Assembly (NCBI GenBank): GCA_003028315.1
Contig: CP028150.1
Location: forward strand, 1,054,001-1,118,000
Source of the DNA: Neisseria mucosa
GTDB taxonomy: Bacteria > Pseudomonadota > Gammaproteobacteria > Burkholderiales > Neisseriaceae
Length of the DNA stretch: 64,000 nt
Reading direction: 5' to 3'
Positions within the stretch are counted from its first letter, which is position 1, and every line of letters starts with the position of its first letter. The position numbers were made by a program, and so were the translations under genes. Under the pieces are notes generated by a model, which was given only the letters and a program-made list of their open reading frames with translations, made no database searches and had not been told where the DNA came from. Below are positions 15,352 to 23,967 of this stretch, in pieces.

Positions 15352-15385
15352 AAACAGCCCGACTGCTTTCACAATCGGGCTGTTT
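15352..15385 (-). terminator. Terminator of the tRNA-Thr pair
   Basis: An 11-bp stem (AAACAGCCCGA paired with TCGGGCTGTTT) four bases beyond the CCA end of the second tRNA, followed by a T-rich stretch on the minus strand. Confidence 0.8.
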
Positions 15386-15388
15386 GAT

Positions 15389-15464
15389 TGGTGCCGGCAC
15401 CAAGAGTCGAACTCGGGACCCCCTGATTACAAGTCAGGTGCTCTACCAACTGAGCTATACCGGC
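15389..15464 (-). tRNA. tRNA-Thr (anticodon TGT), second of two
   Basis: A 76-base gene on the minus strand with encoded CCA. The acceptor GCCGGTA is at the 5' end, the anticodon stem CCTGA/TCAGG encloses loop CTTGTAA with anticodon TGT, and the T-arm contains GTTCGACTC. It is identical to the copy at 15501-15576. The two are 36 bases apart and share a promoter and a terminator. Confidence 0.95.
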
Positions 15465-15500
15465 TTACTGAAATACCTTGCGGCACCTTCAGCGATAAAC

Positions 15501-15576
15501 TGGTGCCGGCACCAAGAGTCGAACTCGGGACCCCCTGATTACAAGTCAGGTGCTCTACCAACTGAGCTATACCGGC
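15501..15576 (-). tRNA. tRNA-Thr (anticodon TGT), first of two
   Basis: A 76-base gene identical in every position to the downstream copy, including the encoded CCA. It is the first of a tandem pair and reads ACA (and related) threonine codons. A promoter lies immediately upstream (15588-15616). Confidence 0.95.
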
Positions 15577-15587
15577 AAAGAAGCCGA

Positions 15588-15616
15588 ATTATGCCGTTAA
15601 CTGCCCCACTTGGCAA
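15588..15616 (-). promoter_or_regulatory. Sigma-70 promoter of the tRNA-Thr pair
   Basis: On the minus strand TTGCCA and CATAAT are separated by 17 bases and end 12 bases before the first tRNA base, a near-consensus arrangement. A G-rich spacer and CGG after the -10 box suit a stable-RNA promoter. Confidence 0.65.
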
Positions 15617-15907
15617 TAGCTTACTGCCCACAAAGTAAATTTTTATAAAAAATATCTGATTTAAAAAGAAATTTATTTCAAGCGTAATGATTACCCCATA
15701 TATAAACCAAGCCGCTCAGGCATATAGCCGAAAGGTCGTCTGAAAAACACCCGCACAAAAAGCATTTCAGACGACACTTGTAAGCCGCCGCCACCTTTTG
15801 CACTTTGTTACATTAACTTTTGCACTCGGTGCGTTTTAAAAGTTGCGGCAGCTTTTGCACTATCGAATAGCAGAAAATAACAAAGCGACGGAAACGCCGC
15901 TTTGTTA
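15617..15907. other. Intergenic stretch with an inverted uptake sequence
   Basis: No gene seen. It contains AT-rich sequence, an inverted AGGTCGTCTGAA pair at 15732-15777 that could end transcription in either direction, and the TTTTGCAC words of the decayed prophage edge near 15800-15865. Confidence 0.6.
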
Positions 15908-17506
15908 TTACCAGTTACAAATAATGTAACTCTTTGCCTTGACAATAATCTTGCCAGCGATAACAGCCTCGACAGCAGGCAAGAAATGTGCACCGCCGTC
16001 ATGAGGCAGAGATAACGGCATAATCCCGTCTTTTTGAGCCTGTTTGTCAGCCTCATTTGGCGTGATTCCAGTATCCGCCCAAATCTGCTCTGACAACATG
16101 TACGACTCAATGTCATATACGTTTTCGCCGTACGTTGTGCGTATCCACTTGTTTAGCTCATCTTTAAGCTGATGGCGTTAGGGATGTTCTTCTTTAGACC
16201 ATTCCGCCTTGTTATCAGCCCAAATAGGCAAGACAATATATCGAGGTGTATCTTTTGGCTGTACAAGGGCGATACACTTTTGGATGTACCCTTTAACACG
16301 CTCTAACTCCGCCTGCCAATTGCCCCAGTTAGCGCCGTTAACATCGTTTTTACCAGTGGCAAGGACGCCAATGCCATCGATGCCGCCACTATTTTTAGGC
16401 GTACGGGATATTTATCGCCTACAACGACACTATGGGACTGGTTGTAGCGCAGGTAGATTTTGACATTTGCAGACTGCCCTACGATAGAGACTTCAATTCC
16501 GCCCAATAATGACAAAATTTTAATGCAAAATGAATGGATTCACATTTTCGCCGTAAACCAATTCTCCCTCTACAAACACATTCTGGCCTTTTGCTGGAAT
16601 GGTATCGACATTAAATTTAACATCAACAGGAGACCCATCCATCGACATAAGCGCATAGGATGCCAAGCTGCCGCCTTGGGCATTGTTGATAACTGGGATG
16701 TTATCGTCTTTTGCTACTTTTATTGCGTGGTCTCCAATGCGCGCATTTGTCGAGTCGCCAAAAAAGCTGATACTGCGCTTGAGGTTGGCAAATCGATTAG
16801 CGGCTGGCTGGCTTTGCACGGCTCCATCGCTATTTGCCGGTGGGTTAGCTGACTCTCCGTTTGCATCGAAGTGGCCGCCCGCGCTGAGATACCGTTCGCC
16901 CGACTTGGAGCGAATCAGGTCGAAAATTTTGTCCTTATTAAAGCCGGGGAACTGGGTAATATGTTCGGTAATCAGGCTGTTGTTAAGATAGCAATCATTA
17001 TCGACTATCGGATAGGTCGTGCTGTTCAGACCGGCCTCCGCCGTACCTTTTTCGGCCAATCCGGTACCAATGTGAGGACGCTCCTTCGTCCACCCATCAA
17101 TGGGGCGGAACAGCATCTTATCTAAATCAGCCCCGCGAACGTAACCATATTTGAGATATGCTCGGGTGCGGATATTACCGCCATGAATAATGCGGTTACC
17201 ATCAGACCCGTCGCACAAGTGGAATACGTCTTGCCCCATCTCCTCGACGATAAACCACGCCTTACTGAAGTCGATAGTATTAAACATAAATCGTCGAAGC
17301 GACAAACACGATTGACCACCATGCAGGGTCATCGTGATGGGATGAGGCTGACCATTAAGCTTAACGCCACGGCTGACCGTACGGTTGTCCTCTCCATAAA
17401 AATCCGGCGCATAGCCTTTATTTTTGGTCGTCGGGAACACGCCACCGCGGGAGCTTATGTATACGTTTGACGGCAGCTTGTCCAAAAACGCCTGGATCAA
17501 CTGCAC
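15908..17506 (-). pseudogene. Phage tail protein with a C-terminal SGNH-hydrolase domain, multiply broken
   Basis: The 5' part (17506 to 16520) is a 328-codon frame with tail-fibre-like sequence (LHGGQSCLSLRRF, GYVRGADLDKMLF) and then SISFFGDSTNARIG, the GDS block of an SGNH/GDSL hydrolase. After a stop at 16520 the domain continues in the next frame (LSLLGGIEVSIVGQSANVKIYLRY), shifts again near 16395 to GIDGIGVLATGKNDVNGANW, meets an in-frame TAA near 16180, and ends with IWADTG and DGGAHFLPAVEAVIAG, containing the expected catalytic His region. It is therefore a dead gene with two frameshifts and one nonsense mutation. Its start overlaps the truncated baseplate J gene. Confidence 0.7.
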
Positions 17507-18324
17507 AATTTTTTCAGGGCTTCTTCCGGCCGCTTATTGGTTTCGTACCAGCGCGTGCGCACCTTGTTTTTCAAATCCGCAGGCAGCGCGTCCTCAACGT
17601 AGTCCTGTACTTTTTTAACCGTCTCGTCTGAAGGGAGTCCGTTTTCGGATGTGATGACCACATCCACAGTCCCTAAGCCTCGGCGCAACGGGTGCACATA
17701 AGCCGCCGTAACGCCGTCAACGCTCAATGCCCAATTTTGGTAGTCGTACTTGTTGCCTCCTGCAGGCGGACGGCGCAGAATTTCCAACAGCCGCGCCAAG
17801 AGCGAGGCGTCGGTTTCGCCGTCCGTACCGCCCTGAGCCGATACGGTGCAGTCAGATGACACGCTAACCGGAGCCGCCATCATCTCGGCAGCCTTTTCGC
17901 GGGTGTTCGCCGCCGCACCTGCTTCCAATGCTGTGATTCTGACCCTGCCTATGCCACTTGCGCCGATTTCGCCTGCGAAACGTACCTGATACATCCGATT
18001 GCCTGCTCTGATTTGCATTCCAGCAGCAATGCGGCTGCCCGCAATGCCTGTCAACACCGCTTCACCCGTGGTGGTAGTCGGATTTCGTCGGTAAATACCG
18101 CGCATGGCGGCGTGCCGCTCCAAATAATCGCTGTCCGCCGTATCCGGGAAAATCTGGCGCGCAATCCAGTGCTGGTGTGCGTACTGCCCCGACGTGCAGC
18201 TAGCCAAACGGCTGGCGTGGACGAAATGGTCGCTGTCCTCGCTGACGTCTGCCGACGGCCAAATACTCTTCGTATCGCGCAGTATCGCTTCGCGGATTTC
18301 CTCGAATGTCGGGGTTTTAAACAC
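17497..18324 (-). CDS. Mu-like baseplate J protein (gp47), 3'-truncated
   Basis: The 275-residue protein matches phage baseplate J: FEEIREAILRDTKSIWPSADVSEDSDHFVHASRLASC at the start, DYLERHAAMRGIYR, and the core GGTDGETDASLLARLLEILRRPPAGGNKYDYQNWALSVDGVTAAYVHP. Family members are about 350 residues. Here the C-terminus stops at KKLCS inside the start of the next tail gene, and gp48 is missing, so a deletion has fused the two. In the phage the protein links the baseplate hub to the wedges. Confidence 0.85.
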   Translation of the reverse strand: MFKTPTFEEIREAILRDTKSIWPSADVSEDSDHFVHASRLASCTSGQYAHQHWIARQIFPDTADSDYLERHAAMRGIYRRNPTTTTGEAVLTGIAGSRIAAGMQIRAGNRMYQVRFAGEIGASGIGRVRITALEAGAAANTREKAAEMMAAPVSVSSDCTVSAQGGTDGETDASLLARLLEILRRPPAGGNKYDYQNWALSVDGVTAAYVHPLRRGLGTVDVVITSENGLPSDETVKKVQDYVEDALPADLKNKVRTRWYETNKRPEEALKKLCS

Positions 18325-18349
18325 GGGTCAATTGCCTTTTAAATCGGTT

Positions 18350-18701
18350 TTAAATCAGGGGGACTTTATGGCTGGCTGTGTAATCAAACGTTCCTGCGGA
18401 GGTTTGGACGCGGATACGCAGTATCAGACCGCCGCTTTCTGGTTGCTCAGCCCTGACGTCTATACTGTCAACCCTGCCGCTGTTGACGATTGGCTGTAAG
18501 GCTTCTGACGCATACTGCTCCGCCAACAGGCGGACGCGCTCCAAGTCTTTCTCACGCTGCAACAGGTGCAGCAGCGAGCCGACTGTCTTCCGCCCACCAA
18601 CTCCCCAAAGGCGTCAGCAGGCGGATATAAACTGCGTTTTGCAGGTTGTCGGTCGTGCGACCTGTGTAGTCGCCGCTGCTTGTGTCCAGTTGCTTGTCCA
18701 T
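18350..18701 (-). pseudogene. Phage gp46-family baseplate protein, frameshifted
   Basis: From an ATG at 18701 the frame reads MDKQLDTSSGDYTGRTTDNL and NAVYIRLLTPLGSWWAEDSRL, typical of Mu gp46. It then leaves the correct frame near 18580, and the remainder (HLLQREKDLERVRLLAEQYASEALQPIV to HKVPLI) continues in another. One small indel explains this. It lies immediately upstream of baseplate J, the order seen in Mu-like phages (gp46, gp47). Confidence 0.75.
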
Positions 18702-18792
18702 GTTGGCATTGTCCTGTTTTCAGACGGGCTATCGGAGCATAAGTGTTTCAACCCCTTAAACAAAAAGCCGTCCCTTTCGGGTGGCAATATAT

Positions 18793-18852
18793 AAGGTCGT
18801 CTGAAAATATCGTTCCTCAATCCAACGCCGAACCGTTTTCAGACGACCTTTT
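18793..18852. terminator. Inverted-DUS hairpin upstream of miaA
   Basis: An inverted pair of AGGTCGTCTGAAAA sequences marks the boundary between the prophage remnant and miaA. A TATAAT at 18855-18860 directly follows and may be the miaA -10 box. Confidence 0.7.
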
Positions 18853-18888
18853 GCTATAATCCGTCCGTTTCCCCACGCCCCTTTTGAT

Positions 18889-19830
18889 ATGAACACCCCA
18901 AAAGCCTTTGCCATCCTCGGCCCGACTGCCGGCGGGAAAACCGCCCTTGCCTTGAAAATCGCCGAAGCCCTGCCGGTCGAAATCATCAGCCTCGATTCCG
19001 CGCTGGTGTACCGCGATATGGACATCGGCACGGCAAAGCCGACGGCTGCCGAGCTTGATGCCGTACCGCACCACCTTATCGACATCATCCCGCCGACGGA
19101 GTCTTACAGCGCGGCGGAGTTTGTCGGCGATTGCGTGCAGCTGGCGGAGGAAATCCGCGCGCGCGGCAGGCTGCCTTTGATAGTCGGTGGCACGATGATG
19201 TATTTCCACGCGCTAACCGAAGGCTTGAACGACCTGCCCGAAGCCGATGCCGCCATTCGTGCCCGGTTGCAGGAAGAAAAACAACGATACGGCTTGGCGC
19301 ATCTGTATCAAAACCTGCAAACCATAGACCCTGAAACTGCAGGTCGTCTGAAACCGAACGACAGCCAACGTATCGAACGTGCTTTGGAAGTGTACCGCCT
19401 GACCGGCAAGCCCTTGAGCGCGCATTTTGCCGAAAAAGCCGACTACACCCCGCCGCTCGACCTCTGCACCACCGCCCTGATTCCTGAAAACCGCGCCTTG
19501 CTGCATGAAAATATCGCCTGCCGTTTCACGCAAATGCTGGAACAAGGCTTCATCGACGAAATGCGCGCCCTGCGCCAAAAATATCCCGAGCTGACCGCCG
19601 ATATGCCCGCCATGCGCTGCGTCGGCTACCGGCAGGCATGGGATTACCTCGAAGGCTTGACCGATTACGACACCTTTGTCGAAAAAGGTATTGCCGCCAC
19701 CCGCCAGCTTGCCAAGCGCCAACTCACTTGGCTGCGCAAAATCCCATTGGCGCACAGCATCGACCCCTACACTGACGGCAACCACGTTCAGACGACCTTA
19801 GCACTCGTGCGCCGCCATTTCCAAATTTAA
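18889..19830 (+). CDS. miaA: tRNA dimethylallyltransferase
   Basis: MiaA adds a dimethylallyl group to A37 of tRNAs that read codons starting with U. The 313-residue length is typical. It has the P-loop GPTAGGKT at residues 11-18, ISLDSALVYRDMDIGTAKP, VGGTMMYFHAL, and the tRNA-binding MRCVGYRQAWDYLEG and TRQLAKRQLTWLR. An uptake sequence at about 19341 is embedded in frame (AGRLKPND). It is followed 6 bases later by tadA, making a two-gene tRNA-modification unit. Confidence 0.97.
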   Translation: MNTPKAFAILGPTAGGKTALALKIAEALPVEIISLDSALVYRDMDIGTAKPTAAELDAVPHHLIDIIPPTESYSAAEFVGDCVQLAEEIRARGRLPLIVGGTMMYFHALTEGLNDLPEADAAIRARLQEEKQRYGLAHLYQNLQTIDPETAGRLKPNDSQRIERALEVYRLTGKPLSAHFAEKADYTPPLDLCTTALIPENRALLHENIACRFTQMLEQGFIDEMRALRQKYPELTADMPAMRCVGYRQAWDYLEGLTDYDTFVEKGIAATRQLAKRQLTWLRKIPLAHSIDPYTDGNHVQTTLALVRRHFQI

Positions 19831-19836
19831 AACGCT

Positions 19837-20568
19837 ATGCCGACCCTGTTGACCACGCCGCCCGTCGCCCCGCAAACCTTAGCCGCCCTGCAAGCCCTCG
19901 GCATCCGCAGCGTAGAGGAGCTGCGTGACATCGGTTCCGTCCAAGCCTTTCTGCTGCTCAAAGCTGCCGGACTGACCGTCACCCGCAGCACGCTTTGGCA
20001 ACTCGAAGCCCTGCTGCTCGGCATCAAACCGCAAGAGCTGCCGCAAACGCAGAAAACCGCTTTGGAACAAGCCCTTAAAAACCATCCGCCCGTCGCCGTT
20101 TTCCCCACGTCGTCTGAAATGGAAACCTTCATGCGCGCTGCCTTGATGCAGGCAGAACAATCCGCCCGCATCGGCGAAATCCCCGTCGGCGCGGTCGTCG
20201 TTTCCAACAACCGAATTATCGCCGCCGCCCACAACACCTGCGTCAGCGACCACGACATCAGCCGCCACGCCGAAATCCGCGCCCTTGCCGCCGCAGGTGC
20301 CGCCCTCCAAAACTACCGCCTCGACGGCTGCGACCTCTACATCACGCTCGAACCCTGCGCCATGTGTGCCTCCGCCATCATCCAAGCCCGCGTCCGCCGT
20401 GTCATCTACGGCGCAGCAGAACCCAAAACCGGCGCGGCGGGCAGCGTTGTCAATCTGTTTGCCAACCCGCTGCTGAACAAACACACGGCAATCAAAGGCG
20501 GCATTTTGGAAGGCGAATGCAAAGCCGTTTTACAGGCGTTTTTTCAGACGAGGCGGAAACAGTATTAA
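19837..20568 (+). CDS. tadA: tRNA adenosine deaminase with N-terminal TfoX-C-like domain
   Basis: TadA converts A34 of tRNA-Arg(ACG) to inosine. The catalytic part occupies about residues 93-243: EIPVGAVVV, zinc and proton-shuttle residues in HAE (144-146), and PCAMC (173-177). The first 80 residues (TLAALQALGIRSVEELRDIGSVQAFLLLKAAGLTVTRSTLWQLEALLLG) form a helix-hairpin-helix module like the TfoX C-terminal domain, which typical TadA proteins lack. It follows miaA with a 6-base gap, so the two are co-transcribed. Downstream is a DUS hairpin interrupted at its edge by an IS1655-like element. Confidence 0.93.
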   Translation: MPTLLTTPPVAPQTLAALQALGIRSVEELRDIGSVQAFLLLKAAGLTVTRSTLWQLEALLLGIKPQELPQTQKTALEQALKNHPPVAVFPTSSEMETFMRAALMQAEQSARIGEIPVGAVVVSNNRIIAAAHNTCVSDHDISRHAEIRALAAAGAALQNYRLDGCDLYITLEPCAMCASAIIQARVRRVIYGAAEPKTGAAGSVVNLFANPLLNKHTAIKGGILEGECKAVLQAFFQTRRKQY

Positions 20569-20572
20569 GCGC

Positions 20573-20616
20573 AAAAAAGGTCGTCTGAAAACTTAAATCC
20601 AAGATTTCAGACGACG
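20573..20616 (+). terminator. Inverted-DUS terminator of miaA-tadA
   Basis: An inverted pair of GTCGTCTGAAA sequences begins 5 bases past the tadA stop. The right arm runs straight into the end of the IS1655-like element, which has displaced the expected T-run. Confidence 0.65.
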
Positions 20617-20618
20617 GC

Positions 20619-21692
20619 GGATTCGCATTTGAAGTGCAACTTTCCATAACAGAAAAAGGCCAGTATGCGGTAGCATACGGCCTTTCCTGCAAGAAAGATT
20701 GCCATGAGCTACACACAACTGACCCAAGATGAACGATACCATATCCAATACCTGTCCCGCTACTGCACCGTCGCCGAAATCGCCAAACAACTTAACCGCC
20801 ACAAAAGCACCATCAGCCGAGAAATCAAGCGGCACTGCATCCAAGGACAGCAATACAGCGCCGAAAAAGCACAGAAGCAAAGCCGGCTGACCAAACAGCA
20901 CCGGCGAAAACCCTATAAGCTCGATTCGCGGCTGGTTCAACACATCGACACCCTTATCCGCCGCAAACTCAGTCCCGAACAAGTATGCGCTTACTTACGC
21001 AAACACCACGGGATCACACTCCATCACAGCACCGTTTACCGCTACCTTCGCCAAGACAAAAGCAACAGCGGCACTTTGTGGCAACACCTCAGAATATGCA
21101 GCAAACCCTACCGCAAACGCTACGGCAGCACATGGACCAGAGGCAAAGTGCCCGACCGCGTCGGCATAGAAAACCGACCTGCTATCGTCGACCGGAAAAC
21201 CCGCATCGGCGATTGGGAGGCCGACACCATCGTCGGCAAAAATCAGAAAAGCGCGTTATTGACCTTGGTCGAACGCACTACCCGCTACACCATCATCTGC
21301 AAATTAAAGAACTTAAAAGCCGAAGACACTGCCCGGGCGGCCATTAGGGTATTAAGGGCATATAAAGCCAGAGTCCACACCATCACCATGGATAACGGCA
21401 AAGAGTTCTACCAACACACCAAAATAGCCAAAGCATTGAAGGCGAAAACCTATTTTTGCCGCCCTTACCATTCGTGGGAAAAAGGGCTGAATGAGAACAC
21501 CAACGGACTCATCCAACAATATTTCCCCAAACAAACCGATTTCCGAAACATCAGCGATCGGGAGATACGCAGGGTTCAAGATGAGTTGAACCACCGGCCG
21601 AGAAAAACACTTGGCTACGAAACGCCAAGTGTTTTATTCTTGAATCTGTTCCAACAACCGGTGCCCTGGTGTTGCACTTGAAATCCGAATCC
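20619..21692 (+). mobile_element. IS1655-like IS30-family element, copy 1
   Basis: A 1074-bp element. The left end GGATTCGCATTTGAAGTGCA and the right end (reverse complement GGATTCGGATTTCAAGTGCA) are imperfect inverted repeats. It encloses one full transposase gene and sits against the DUS hairpin after tadA. Confidence 0.9.
20704..21681 (+). CDS. IS30-family transposase (IS1655 type), copy 1
   Basis: The 325-residue transposase has an N-terminal helix-turn-helix (LTQDERYHIQYLSRYCTVAEIAKQLNRHKSTISREIKRH) and a DDE core: GDWEADTIVG, TITMDNGKEF and ENTNGLIQQYFPKQTDF with the catalytic Glu. It ends by reading four residues into the terminal repeat. It appears intact. A second full copy (57418) differs at a handful of residues. 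Confidence 0.95.
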   Translation: MSYTQLTQDERYHIQYLSRYCTVAEIAKQLNRHKSTISREIKRHCIQGQQYSAEKAQKQSRLTKQHRRKPYKLDSRLVQHIDTLIRRKLSPEQVCAYLRKHHGITLHHSTVYRYLRQDKSNSGTLWQHLRICSKPYRKRYGSTWTRGKVPDRVGIENRPAIVDRKTRIGDWEADTIVGKNQKSALLTLVERTTRYTIICKLKNLKAEDTARAAIRVLRAYKARVHTITMDNGKEFYQHTKIAKALKAKTYFCRPYHSWEKGLNENTNGLIQQYFPKQTDFRNISDREIRRVQDELNHRPRKTLGYETPSVLFLNLFQQPVPWCCT

Positions 21693-21741
21693 AAGGAACT
21701 TTTTACGGCAAGCAGTAAAGCAACGCTAGCACAACCCTAAA

Positions 21742-21848
21742 TATAGTGGATTAAATTTAAATCAGGACAAGGCGACGAAGCCGCAGACAGTACAGATAGT
21801 ACGGCAAGGCGAGGCAACGCCGTACTGGTTTAAAGTTAATCCACTATA
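21742..21848. repeat. Correia repeat enclosed element (short form)
   Basis: A 107-bp CREE with inverted TATAGTGGATTAA ends, lying between the IS1655-like element and the 3' end of crcB (8 bases from its stop). Confidence 0.93.
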
Positions 21849-21856
21849 GTTTTGCC

Positions 21857-22225
21857 TCATTTCAAACAATGGGCCAACCAAATGCCCGCTGCCGTCAATA
21901 TAAACGAACCGCCGACATGGAGGCATACGGATAATGCAGCAGCCACCCACCGCCCCTCCTGCATCATAGCCACCGTCTCAAGGGAAAAAGAGGACAATGT
22001 GGTCAGACTGCCTAAGAAACCGGTAATCAACAGCAAACGCCATTGAGGATCTGCAACCCATTCGGCACAAAATCCGATAAGCAAAGCCCCTATCCAGTTT
22101 GCAGCCAGCGTCCCCCAGCCCAAAAGCGGCGCAACGGGAAGCAGTAGACCAAGTATCCAACGCAACACCGCGCCGACAACCGCCCCTAGGGTGACCGGAA
22201 AAATATTTAAGAAGTTCATAATCAA
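21857..22225 (-). CDS. crcB: Fluoride ion channel CrcB/Fluc
   Basis: The 122-residue protein has four membrane helices. It carries the Fluc signatures GAVVGAVLRWILG near the start, WGTLAANWIGALLIGF (with the conserved Asn) and the central GFLGSLTTLSSFSLE (GxxGxxTTFSTF-like, with the Na+-site region). Dual-topology dimers export fluoride. No fluoride riboswitch is recognisable upstream. A CREE lies just past the stop. Confidence 0.93.
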   Translation of the reverse strand: MIMNFLNIFPVTLGAVVGAVLRWILGLLLPVAPLLGWGTLAANWIGALLIGFCAEWVADPQWRLLLITGFLGSLTTLSSFSLETVAMMQEGRWVAAALSVCLHVGGSFILTAAGIWLAHCLK

Positions 22226-22424
22226 ATTAAAAACAAACTGAAATTACCGTACGCAAGGTTGTCTGAAAATAAAAATACCGATTTCTTCAAGCTTTTTACA
22301 GACATACTTGCTTAGATTGCAACCAAAGTTCAAATTACTTTTACCAAAGGTAACGATAAAACTGAAATAAACGATGAGTGTTATAATAAGTAAATTGTAG
22401 GTCGTCTGAAAAGGAGTAATCGAC

Positions 22425-22988
22425 ATGCCCCGACGCGTCTTTATCGTACACGGTTTTGAAGGCAATCCGCACGGCAACTGGTTTGACTGGCTCTCGGCAC
22501 AAGTCCGCGCCGCAGGCTTCCAAGCCGACTCGCTGGCGATGCCCAATCCCGAACGGCCGACCGTTTCTTCTTGGCAGTTCGCCCTCGACCAACACATCGG
22601 CAAACCCGACGAAAGCACCTTCTTAGTCGGACACAGCCTAGGCTGCATCACCCTTCTGCACTTCCTCAGCCGTCAGCAGCCCGAAAAAATCGGCGGCTTA
22701 GTACTGGCGGCAGGATTCGCTGACCCACTGCCCCCTCTGCCCGTCCTTGATGCCTACATAAAAGGGGCCGCGCCCGAATTCGACATCCTGCGCAAAATCC
22801 AAATGCCTAAACACTGCATTGTCTCCGACAACGACACCCACGTTCCGCCCGAATTGACCTTGAGTATGGCGGAAAAACTCAAAAGCCCCGTTACCCACAT
22901 CGCCAAAGGCGGACACCTGATGGCATCCGACGGCTTCACAGAACTGCCGCAAGCTTGGGAAGTATTGAAACCGATGCTTACGGGCTAG
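22425..22988 (+). CDS. RBBP9/YdeN-type alpha/beta hydrolase
   Basis: The 187-residue serine hydrolase has the nucleophile elbow GHSLG (Ser71), an acid in VSDNDTHVP (Asp135 or Asp137) and His164 in KGGHLMASDG. The start FIVHGFEGNPHGNWFDWL is typical of the RBBP9/YdeN family. The substrate is unknown. A DUS sits just before the GGAG ribosome binding site. hpnC follows about 105 bases later on the same strand. Confidence 0.85.
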   Translation: MPRRVFIVHGFEGNPHGNWFDWLSAQVRAAGFQADSLAMPNPERPTVSSWQFALDQHIGKPDESTFLVGHSLGCITLLHFLSRQQPEKIGGLVLAAGFADPLPPLPVLDAYIKGAAPEFDILRKIQMPKHCIVSDNDTHVPPELTLSMAEKLKSPVTHIAKGGHLMASDGFTELPQAWEVLKPMLTG

Positions 22989-23092
22989 AATATCAGCCGT
23001 CAAGCACTTCAAATTTCACATTACAGGGCATCTGCCCGCAAAAAAACGAATCGACATTCTATCACCTGCAATACCTGAATCCCGAATCCATC

Positions 23093-23908
23093 ATGTCCGT
23101 CAACCATTACGAAAATTTCCCCGTCGGCTCGCTTGTCATGCCGCGCCGCCTGCGCAAGCCTACCCATGCCGTTTACACTTTTGCGCGCACTGCGGACGAC
23201 CTCGCCGATGAAGGCAATGCCGAGGCCGATGAACGCTTGCGCGCTTTGGACGAACTCAAATCCGAACTCGACCGCATACAGCGCGGTGAAGCGCCGCTGA
23301 CCCCGCTAATGCAACGTTTGCAACGTGAAGCCATCGCGCCTTTCAAGCTGCCACTGCAGCCGTTTTACGATCTTTTGTCCGCATTCAGTCAAGATGTTGT
23401 CAAAACCCGTTATCAGGATTTTGGCGACCTGATCGATTACTGCCGCCGTTCCGCCAATCCGGTCGGGCGCATTATGCTGCACCTGTACGGACAAACCGAC
23501 GAAGTCAGCATCGCCCAAAGCGATGGCATCTGTACCGCGTTGCAACTCATCAACTTTTGGCAGGACGTTGCCGTCGATTGGCAGAAAGGCCGTGTTTATA
23601 TCCCGCAGGACGACTTGCAAAAATTTAACGTCAGCGAAGCGCAAATCGCCGAAGGTAAAGCAGATTTTGCGTTCCAAAGACTGATGGCGTATGAATGCAA
23701 CCGCGCGTTCCAAATGCTCAAAGGCGGTTCGCCCTTGGGTAAAACGCTGAAAGGCCGTTTGGGATTTGAATTGCGGATGATTATTGTCGGCGGACAACTG
23801 ATTTTGCAGAAACTGGACGGCTGCAAATACGATATGTTTACACAACGCCCTATTTTGGATAAAAAAGATTGGCTGATTATTTTGAAACGGGCATTCTTGA
23901 AGAAATAA
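23093..23908 (+). CDS. hpnC: HpnC-type squalene/phytoene synthase family protein
   Basis: I choose the ATG at 23093 (271 residues, MSVNHYENFPVGSLVMPRRLR). The longer frame upstream overlaps the hydrolase and has no family similarity. Two Asp-rich motifs of trans-isoprenyl head-to-head synthases are present: TADDLAD at residues 34-39 and FWQDVAVDWQKGRVYIP at 155-171. HpnC acts with HpnD and HpnE in squalene formation. Neither partner is in the window, so its physiological product here is uncertain. Confidence 0.85.
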   Translation: MSVNHYENFPVGSLVMPRRLRKPTHAVYTFARTADDLADEGNAEADERLRALDELKSELDRIQRGEAPLTPLMQRLQREAIAPFKLPLQPFYDLLSAFSQDVVKTRYQDFGDLIDYCRRSANPVGRIMLHLYGQTDEVSIAQSDGICTALQLINFWQDVAVDWQKGRVYIPQDDLQKFNVSEAQIAEGKADFAFQRLMAYECNRAFQMLKGGSPLGKTLKGRLGFELRMIIVGGQLILQKLDGCKYDMFTQRPILDKKDWLIILKRAFLKK

Positions 23909-23922
23909 ACCGGCCGGCGCAA

Positions 23923-23967
23923 AAGGTCGCCTGAAAACTCAGCTTCAAGGCTGTTTTCAGACGACCT
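23923..23967 (+). terminator. Inverted-DUS terminator of hpnC
   Basis: The inverted repeat has one variant arm (GGTCGCCTGAAAAC) pairing with GTTTTCAGACGACC, 15 bases after the hpnC stop. Confidence 0.8.

Noticed and set aside
15257..15403. 49-residue N-terminal extension of PanB
   Set aside because: It would be translated from an uptake sequence and the end of a tRNA gene. The family starts at the ATG at 15256.
20573..20616. Inverted DUS pairs as a CRISPR-like array
   Set aside because: The repeats are dispersed at gene ends with no regular spacers or cas genes. They are uptake sequences.
22226..22424. Fluoride riboswitch upstream of crcB
   Set aside because: The characteristic conserved pseudoknot words are not visible. 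The region is AT-rich and carries only a degenerate DUS.
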